The notes beneath the pieces were generated by a model. That model searched no databases. It was not told where the DNA came from and worked only from the letters and a program-made list of their open reading frames with translations. Positions 58,880 through 64,000 of a stretch of 64,000 bases of DNA are shown here, piece by piece. The first letter of the stretch is position 1, and the number at the start of each line of letters is the position of its first letter. The position numbers were made by a program, and so were the translations under genes. Source of the DNA: Granulibacter bethesdensis (GTDB taxonomy: Bacteria > Pseudomonadota > Alphaproteobacteria > Acetobacterales > Acetobacteraceae). Where the stretch lies: the NCBI RefSeq assembly GCF_001889545.1, contig NZ_CP018194.1, positions 434,001 through 498,000 of the forward strand. The letters run 5' to 3'.

Positions 58880-59790
58880 GTTGCCTGCTCCACCATCCAT
58901 CGGCACAGGGAGACGAAGTCCACCCCCATCAGGGCTGCCTGTTCCGGCAGCAGGGAGGTCGGTGTCAGACCCGGCTGGGTGTTGACTTCCAGCAGCACCA
59001 GACGCCCCGGCTCGCCGCGTGTGTCGTCATAGCGGAAGTCCGAACGGGTTGCGCCCCGGCATCCCAGCGCATGATGGGCCGCCAGAGCGACATCCAGCGC
59101 CCGCTGGAATGCATCCGGGTGCATCTGGGCGGGCAGGATATGGCGGGAGCCACCTTCGGCATATTTGGATTCGTAGTCATAGAAGGCGGAGCGCGGCCTG
59201 ATATCCGTGACCGTCAGGGCGCGATCATTCAGCACCCCCACGGTCAGTTCCCGGCCGGGGATATATTCCTCGACCAGCGCCTGTCCGCCGAAGCTCCAGC
59301 CACGGGCAATTTCTGTGCGCCGGTTATCGCCCTCATGCAGGATATGCACCCCCACCGCCGAGCCTTCATTGGCCGGCTTGATCACAAAGGGGCGCGGGAG
59401 CGGGTCCTGTTCCGCCAGTTCCTCGACCGTGACCAGCCTGCCTTCGGCAACCGGCAGCCCGGCGGCCAGAAAGGCGGTCCGTGCAGCGGCCTTGTCCATC
59501 GCAATGGCGGAAGCGCGCACGCCGGAATGGGTATAGGGAATGTCGAGCCAGTCGAGCACGCCCTGAATGGCGCCATCTTCGCCGAAACGGCCATGGAGCG
59601 CATTGAACACTACATCCGGCGCGGGGGTCAGGGCGGCGATGGTATCGCGCAGATCAGTACCGACTTCGACCGGTGTGACCTCATAGCCGGCTTCACGCAG
59701 GGCAGCGACGACCTGCTGACCGGAGACGAGGCTGACGGCCCGTTCTTCGGAGATGCCGCCATACAGAACCGCAACGCGTCTGACGCTCAT
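58867..59790 (-). CDS. ddl: D-alanine--D-alanine ligase
   Basis: A 307-residue ATP-grasp ligase making the D-Ala-D-Ala dipeptide of peptidoglycan. It shows VAVLYGGISEERAVSLVSG, NALHGRFGEDGAIQGVLDWLDIPYTHSG, FVIKPANEGSAVGVHI, and the metal-binding end LLEVNTQPGLTPTSLLPEQA. The start at 59790 has GGAG upstream and overlaps the murB stop by four bases. Confidence 0.95.
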   Translation of the reverse strand: MSVRRVAVLYGGISEERAVSLVSGQQVVAALREAGYEVTPVEVGTDLRDTIAALTPAPDVVFNALHGRFGEDGAIQGVLDWLDIPYTHSGVRASAIAMDKAAARTAFLAAGLPVAEGRLVTVEELAEQDPLPRPFVIKPANEGSAVGVHILHEGDNRRTEIARGWSFGGQALVEEYIPGRELTVGVLNDRALTVTDIRPRSAFYDYESKYAEGGSRHILPAQMHPDAFQRALDVALAAHHALGCRGATRSDFRYDDTRGEPGRLVLLEVNTQPGLTPTSLLPEQAALMGVDFVSLCRWMVEQATCRA

Positions 59791-60716
59791 GACTGACACT
59801 CCGGCTGATGGAACGGGATTCCGATCCGTTTGATTTCCCAATGCAGGGTCATGCCACAGCTGCTCTGCACCCGTTGCCGTATTTCTTCGCCCAGCCCCTC
59901 CAGATCAGCGGCGGTGGCGTCCCCCGTATTCAGCAGGAAGTTGCAATGCTTTTCACTGACCTGCGCGCCCCCACGGCTCAGGCCACGGCAGCCGGCTGCG
60001 TCGATCAGTTCCCACGCTTTTTGCCCGTCCGGATTGCGGAATGTGGAGCCGCCGGTACGCGCCCGCACAGGCTGGGCCGCATCGCGGGCGGTGCGTATGT
60101 CCTGCATGCGGGCAATGATGTCGGTGGTATTGCCGGGGCGGGTCCGCAGGCGCGCCCGTACCACGGCACAGCCCGGCGGCAGGGCGGCATGGCGATAGGA
60201 CAGCGAGAGGCGGGACGCTTCCAGCCGGATGATGTCGCCATCCAGCGCCAGTTCCACCCAGTCCAGCACAGATGCGATATCGCTGCCATAAGCGCCTGCA
60301 TTCATGGCGATGGCGCCCCCAATCGTGCCGGGAATACCGCACAGAAATTCCAGCCCGGCCAGACCTGCCTGCGCTGCATGTTCAGCCACGGTTGCATCCA
60401 GTGCTGCGGCCCCTGCGATCATCCCGTCGCCATCGGTGGTGATCTCGTTGAAACCGCGTCCCAGCTTGACGGTAATCCCCGGCAGCCCGCCATCCCGGAT
60501 AATCAGGTTGGATGCCGCGCCGAGCATCGTCATGGGCACCGCATTGCTGATGCGCCGCTGCAGGGCGCACAGATCATCCGCGTCCGCGGGTCGAAACAGG
60601 GTTTCGGCCTGTCCGCCTACCCGGAACCAGGTTTGCGGTGCCAGCGGCGCAGCATGCGTCACCCGTCCGCGCAGGGCGGCGAAGACGTCCGGGTTCTGCT
60701 GCGCCGAAACGATCAT
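59787..60716 (-). CDS. murB: UDP-N-acetylenolpyruvoylglucosamine reductase MurB
   Basis: A 309-residue FAD-dependent reductase of UDP-MurNAc synthesis. FAD-binding motifs include [17 protein letters not shown] and [13 protein letters not shown], then [20 protein letters not shown]. The type II MurB features are [13 protein letters not shown] with the catalytic Ser, and [30 protein letters not shown] precedes the ATG at 60716, which overlaps murC by four bases. Confidence 0.94.
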   Translation of the reverse strand: MIVSAQQNPDVFAALRGRVTHAAPLAPQTWFRVGGQAETLFRPADADDLCALQRRISNAVPMTMLGAASNLIIRDGGLPGITVKLGRGFNEITTDGDGMIAGAAALDATVAEHAAQAGLAGLEFLCGIPGTIGGAIAMNAGAYGSDIASVLDWVELALDGDIIRLEASRLSLSYRHAALPPGCAVVRARLRTRPGNTTDIIARMQDIRTARDAAQPVRARTGGSTFRNPDGQKAWELIDAAGCRGLSRGGAQVSEKHCNFLLNTGDATAADLEGLGEEIRQRVQSSCGMTLHWEIKRIGIPFHQPECQS

Positions 60717-62158
60717 CTTCCGCTCCCTGTCCTGCGGATTCTGCTGTTTTTCGCCTGTAGTGCGGCGAGTTCTTCCGGAAGTGTCTGCGCCCATGCGGTG
60801 ATGTTGCCTGCGCCGAGGCAGACCACGAAATCACCGGGGCGCGCTATGGCATGGATCATCTCGGCAAGATGCTCCGGACCGGGGAGTGGTACAACACTTT
60901 TATGCCCGCTGGTGCGCAGGCCATCGACCAGACTGTCACGATCCACACCCTCAATCGGAGATTCGCCTGCATTATAGACATCCGCAACGATGACGGTACC
61001 AGCATCATTCATGCAGGTACAGAATTCATTGAACAGACTGGCAAGACGGGAGTAGCGGTGCGGCTGTACCACCGCAATCACATCGCGGGCACCGGCCTGC
61101 CGGGCAGCCCGCAACACGGCAGCAATTTCCACCGGATGATGGCCGTAATCGTCGATGATTGTGATGCCACCGGTTTCCCCGGTTTTCGTAAAGCGCCGTT
61201 TCACGCCCTTGAACGATGCAAAGGCGCTTTGCAGCACGGAATCGGAAATCCCCATTTCCACCGCGACAGCAATGGCGGCCAGCGTATTGGCGATATTATG
61301 CTCGCCGAGCATCGGCAGGCGCAGCGGAGGCGTGCGGCGGGTGCGGCGTGTCTGCCGGTCGGTGATCACGACCTCGAAAGTCGCCCCGAATTTATCGGTA
61401 TTGATACGCTCGGCCCGCACATCGGCCTGTGGCGAGAACCCGTATGTGACGATCCGGTGATCTGAAAGCTGCGGGATCATTTTCTGCACGGTCGGATGAT
61501 CGATGCACAGAACTGCAAAGCCGTAGAACGGGATATTGCTGACGAATTGCTGGTATCCGGCCTCCATGGCCTCGGCGGTGCCCCAATGGTCCAGATGCTC
61601 CGGGTCCATATTGGTCACCACGGCGATCACGGCAGGCAGACGCAGGAAGCTGCCATCGCTTTCATCAGCTTCGACCACCATCCACTCGCCCGCGCCGAGC
61701 CTGGTGTTGGTGCCGTAGGCATTGATGATGCCGCCATTGATGACGGTGGGATCAAGCTGGGCCGCTTCAAGCACCGCGGCGATCAGGGAGGTCGTGGTGG
61801 TCTTGCCATGGGTGCCGCCCACGGCCACCGCCCATTTCAACCGCATCAGCTCCGCCAGCATCTCGGCGCGGCGCACCACCGGGATCAGCTTTGCGCGGGC
61901 GGCGGCGACTTCGGGATTGTCACGCCCGACGGCGGAGGAAATCACCACCACCTGCGCATGACCGAGATTGGCGGCCTCATGCCCGATCATCACCTGAATG
62001 CCCGCTTTCCGCAGTCGTCGCACATTCTGGTTGTCGCTGATGTCGCTGCCCTGCACGGCATAGCCAAGATTGTGCAGCACTTCTGCGATGCCGGACATGC
62101 CGATGCCGCCGATACCGACGAAGTGAATCGTGCCGATGGTCAGTGGCAGCGCCCTCAT
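60713..62158 (-). CDS. murC: UDP-N-acetylmuramate--L-alanine ligase MurC
   Basis: A 481-residue Mur ligase adding L-Ala to UDP-MurNAc. It shows the N-terminal [17 protein letters not shown], the ATP loop [15 protein letters not shown], the central [11 protein letters not shown] and the C-terminal [14 protein letters not shown]. Coupled by four-base overlaps to murG and murB. Confidence 0.96.
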   Translation of the reverse strand: MRALPLTIGTIHFVGIGGIGMSGIAEVLHNLGYAVQGSDISDNQNVRRLRKAGIQVMIGHEAANLGHAQVVVISSAVGRDNPEVAAARAKLIPVVRRAEMLAELMRLKWAVAVGGTHGKTTTTSLIAAVLEAAQLDPTVINGGIINAYGTNTRLGAGEWMVVEADESDGSFLRLPAVIAVVTNMDPEHLDHWGTAEAMEAGYQQFVSNIPFYGFAVLCIDHPTVQKMIPQLSDHRIVTYGFSPQADVRAERINTDKFGATFEVVITDRQTRRTRRTPPLRLPMLGEHNIANTLAAIAVAVEMGISDSVLQSAFASFKGVKRRFTKTGETGGITIIDDYGHHPVEIAAVLRAARQAGARDVIAVVQPHRYSRLASLFNEFCTCMNDAGTVIVADVYNAGESPIEGVDRDSLVDGLRTSGHKSVVPLPGPEHLAEMIHAIARPGDFVVCLGAGNITAWAQTLPEELAALQAKNSRIRRTGSGR

Positions 62159-63309
62159 GATTTCTTCTCCCCCTTGTAGTCGCCCTGGGGCGCACGGGCT
62201 GTATCCAGACTTTGTTCCACCGTGTCGGCAAGCCGTGCCACGGCGTCTTGCATACCAAGGCGGGCCGCATGGCTGGCCGCACTGGCAAGGGTGCCCGGTT
62301 CGGCCAGCAGCCCGGCGATGCGGGCTGCCAGCGTATCCGGGGTGAAATCCGGCTGACGGATCATCCAGCCACCCTGCGCATCAGAGAGGATGCGGGCATT
62401 GGCGGCCTGATGGTCATCAATGGCCCCCGGCAGGGGCACCATGATGGCCGGTCGCCCGATTGTTGCCAGTTCGGCGACGGTGGAGGCTCCAGCACGGGCG
62501 ATCACCAGATGCGCGCCTGTCATCAGGGCTGCGACATCGGTGAAAAACGGCGCCAGAATAGCTTCGATTCCGCAGGCCGCATAGGCCGTGCGTACGCGAT
62601 CGATATCCTCTGCACGGCATTGCTGTGTCACCCGCATGCGCTGCCGCAGGGCTGGGGGTAACAGCGCGAGGGCGGCAGGGACCACATCGCTCAACACACG
62701 CGCACCGAGTGATCCGCCCAATACCAGGAAATTGATCGCCCCCTCCGCGCCGGGCGGTGTGTAGGGTGTGCCTGCCAATGCGGCGATGGCAGGCCGGACC
62801 GGATTGCCGGTCACCAGAGTTCTGGTGCCTGCCGGAACATGGCTGGTGCTGGCGAAGCTGAGGGCGAGGCAGCGAGTCTGGCGGGCCAGCAACCGGTTGG
62901 CGCGCCCGAGCACGGCGTTCTGTTCATGCAGGATGACGGGAACGTTGCGGGCGCGCAGCCTGGCCCCCAGCACGGGCGGAATGCAGGGATATCCGCCGAA
63001 GCCGACGATGCAGCCAGCCTCCAGCCTGCGCAGCAAGGCTCCGGCTTTCACAACGCCGCGCCCCAATGCGATCACCGCCTGGCCGGCCCGCCGGATGCCG
63101 CGCCCTGCAATCCCGGCCCCCGGCAGCACGAAGCGATCCGTATCCGCAAATACGGCGCTGGTCAGTCCGCCGGAGCGGGCATCCGTCATCAGCACGATCC
63201 GCCGTCCGCGCCTTTTCAGCTCGGCGGCCAGCGCCTCGGCCGGGAAGAAATGGCCGCCTGTACCGCCTGCGGCGATGATGACCGGGCGCTGTGTCTGATC
63301 GCGCCTCAT
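62155..63309 (-). CDS. murG: Undecaprenyl-PP-MurNAc-pentapeptide GlcNAc transferase MurG
   Basis: A 384-residue GT28 glycosyltransferase that completes lipid II on the cytoplasmic membrane face. The G loops are [17 protein letters not shown] and [14 protein letters not shown], followed by [16 protein letters not shown] and the donor site [26 protein letters not shown]. The ATG at 63309 fits the family; the frame is open far upstream but overlaps ftsW. A Lys-rich C-terminus follows the conserved part. Four-base overlap with ftsW. Confidence 0.95.
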   Translation of the reverse strand: MRRDQTQRPVIIAAGGTGGHFFPAEALAAELKRRGRRIVLMTDARSGGLTSAVFADTDRFVLPGAGIAGRGIRRAGQAVIALGRGVVKAGALLRRLEAGCIVGFGGYPCIPPVLGARLRARNVPVILHEQNAVLGRANRLLARQTRCLALSFASTSHVPAGTRTLVTGNPVRPAIAALAGTPYTPPGAEGAINFLVLGGSLGARVLSDVVPAALALLPPALRQRMRVTQQCRAEDIDRVRTAYAACGIEAILAPFFTDVAALMTGAHLVIARAGASTVAELATIGRPAIMVPLPGAIDDHQAANARILSDAQGGWMIRQPDFTPDTLAARIAGLLAEPGTLASAASHAARLGMQDAVARLADTVEQSLDTARAPQGDYKGEKKS

Positions 63310-64000
63310 GACACATCTCCATGATGGCGCTTGCGGGTCAGGGCCAGCAGCATCCCCATCCCGAGCGAAATCGCGATCACCGAGGAGCCGCCATAGGAGA
63401 CAAAAGGCAGAGTCATGCCCTTGGTCGGGATCAGATGCAGGGTGGAGGCCATGTTGACGAAAGCCTGCAACCCGAAGCTGGTGACCAGCCCGGCAGAGGC
63501 GAGCACGATGAACAGATCCTGCTCCCGCATCAGACGCAGCAACTGCCTGATGACGATGAAGGCAAAAATCAGCACGATGACGCTGCATATCACCATGCCG
63601 AACTCTTCGCCCGCCACAGCGAACACGAAATCGGCATGGGCATCGGGCAACTGGTTTTTCACATAGCCTTCGCCGGGGCCGCGCCCCAGCAGGCCGCCAT
63701 TGCCAAATGCTTCCAGCGCCTTGTCCACCTGATAGCTGTCGCCGGATTGCGGATGCAGAAAGCGCTCCACGCGGCTGCGCACATGGGGGAAGAGTGTGTA
63801 GGCCGCCAATCCCGCCCCGGCAAAGCCACCGACACCGATCAGCACCAGCAGCATGTTCAGCCCCGCAATGAAAAGCTGGGCGAAAAACACGGAGGACAGC
63901 ACTGCCAGCATACCGATATCCGGCTGTGATTTCAGCAGCATGGCCATCACCAGAAACAGCCCGACTGCCACCATCGTGCCGGGAAAACCACGGCTGCGCT
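63306..64000 (-). CDS. ftsW: Peptidoglycan polymerase FtsW, C-terminal part (runs off window)
   Basis: A SEDS-family glycosyltransferase that polymerises septal peptidoglycan. The frame is open to the window edge, beginning inside the conserved loop before KSQPDIGMLAV, so the N-terminal part lies outside. Visible features are the DKALEAFGNGGLLGRGPGEG loop and the C-terminal GLQAFVNMASTLHLIPTKGMTLPFVSYGGSS signature. At least four membrane helices are present. It is followed by murG with a four-base overlap. Confidence 0.94.
   Translation of the reverse strand, partial: RSRGFPGTMVAVGLFLVMAMLLKSQPDIGMLAVLSSVFFAQLFIAGLNMLLVLIGVGGFAGAGLAAYTLFPHVRSRVERFLHPQSGDSYQVDKALEAFGNGGLLGRGPGEGYVKNQLPDAHADFVFAVAGEEFGMVICSVIVLIFAFIVIRQLLRLMREQDLFIVLASAGLVTSFGLQAFVNMASTLHLIPTKGMTLPFVSYGGSSVIAISLGMGMLLALTRKRHHGDVS

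Overview
This window looks like chromosomal DNA of an alphaproteobacterium. It is probably an acetic acid bacterium (Acetobacteraceae, Granulibacter-like), though that is an inference from gene content and not a database match. Pointers are the Ros/MucR regulator, the alphaproteobacterial-type Fur, the minimal HPr kinase, the hprK-rapZ-EIIA-HPr-EI order, ornithine-lipid synthesis (OlsB), an OprB porin tied to a fructose PTS, ccmAB beside aconitase, and the division/cell-wall order ftsW-murG-murC-murB-ddl-ftsQ-ftsA-ftsZ-lpxC-bamD-recN-ligA. Nearly all of the window is ordinary, densely packed chromosome with many 4-base stop/start overlaps. One small stretch, about 6.1-10.2 kb, is accessory.

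Layout. 1-5.8 kb: a partial, degenerate gamma-glutamyltransferase-like gene, a class I aminotransferase, a flavin reductase, a DegP protease and a SpoU rRNA methyltransferase with a long Arg/Gly-rich tail. 5.87-6.14 kb: tRNA-Tyr and tRNA-Gly. 6.14-10.22 kb: a decayed integrative element at the 3' end of tRNA-Gly. It is bounded by a 21-bp direct repeat of the tRNA end (20/21 identical) and holds an integrase stump, an IS3-family element whose transposase has an in-frame stop, a BamE-like lipoprotein, an unknown gene and a broken cytosine methyltransferase. 10.27-11.73 kb: a divergent LysR regulator and PACE-family efflux pump. 11.8-16.9 kb: tsaB-rimI, a TusA-like protein, mucR, and an overlapping fur-olsB-lnt cluster. 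17-21.6 kb: an XRE regulator and hprK-rapZ-EIIA(Man)-HPr-EI, a PTS phosphorelay with no sugar permease. 21.6-33 kb: membrane proteins, adenosine kinase, bactofilin, a FUSC transporter, aconitase, ccmAB and an AI-2E-family protein.

33-41.1 kb: a complete fructose uptake locus, fruB (EIIA-HPr-EI fusion)-fruK-fruA-oprB, divergent from a LacI-type regulator. Two 14-bp palindromes sharing the core GAAAACGTTTTC lie between them. 41.1-51 kb: a one-domain asparaginase, mutS-glnD (overlapping), a small membrane protein, a PuuE-type allantoinase and ligA. 51-64 kb: recN, bamD, lpxC, then the division/cell-wall operon, which runs off the right edge inside ftsW.

How it fits together. The window encodes two separate enzyme I activities: PtsI, dedicated to a regulatory relay with HPr kinase, and the EI domain of FruB, dedicated to fructose. 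Their HPr domains differ at the regulatory serine, which offers a simple explanation for keeping the two circuits apart. No wholly new defence or mobile system could be supported. The most informative anomalies are the scarred tRNA-Gly island and the paired PTS circuits.
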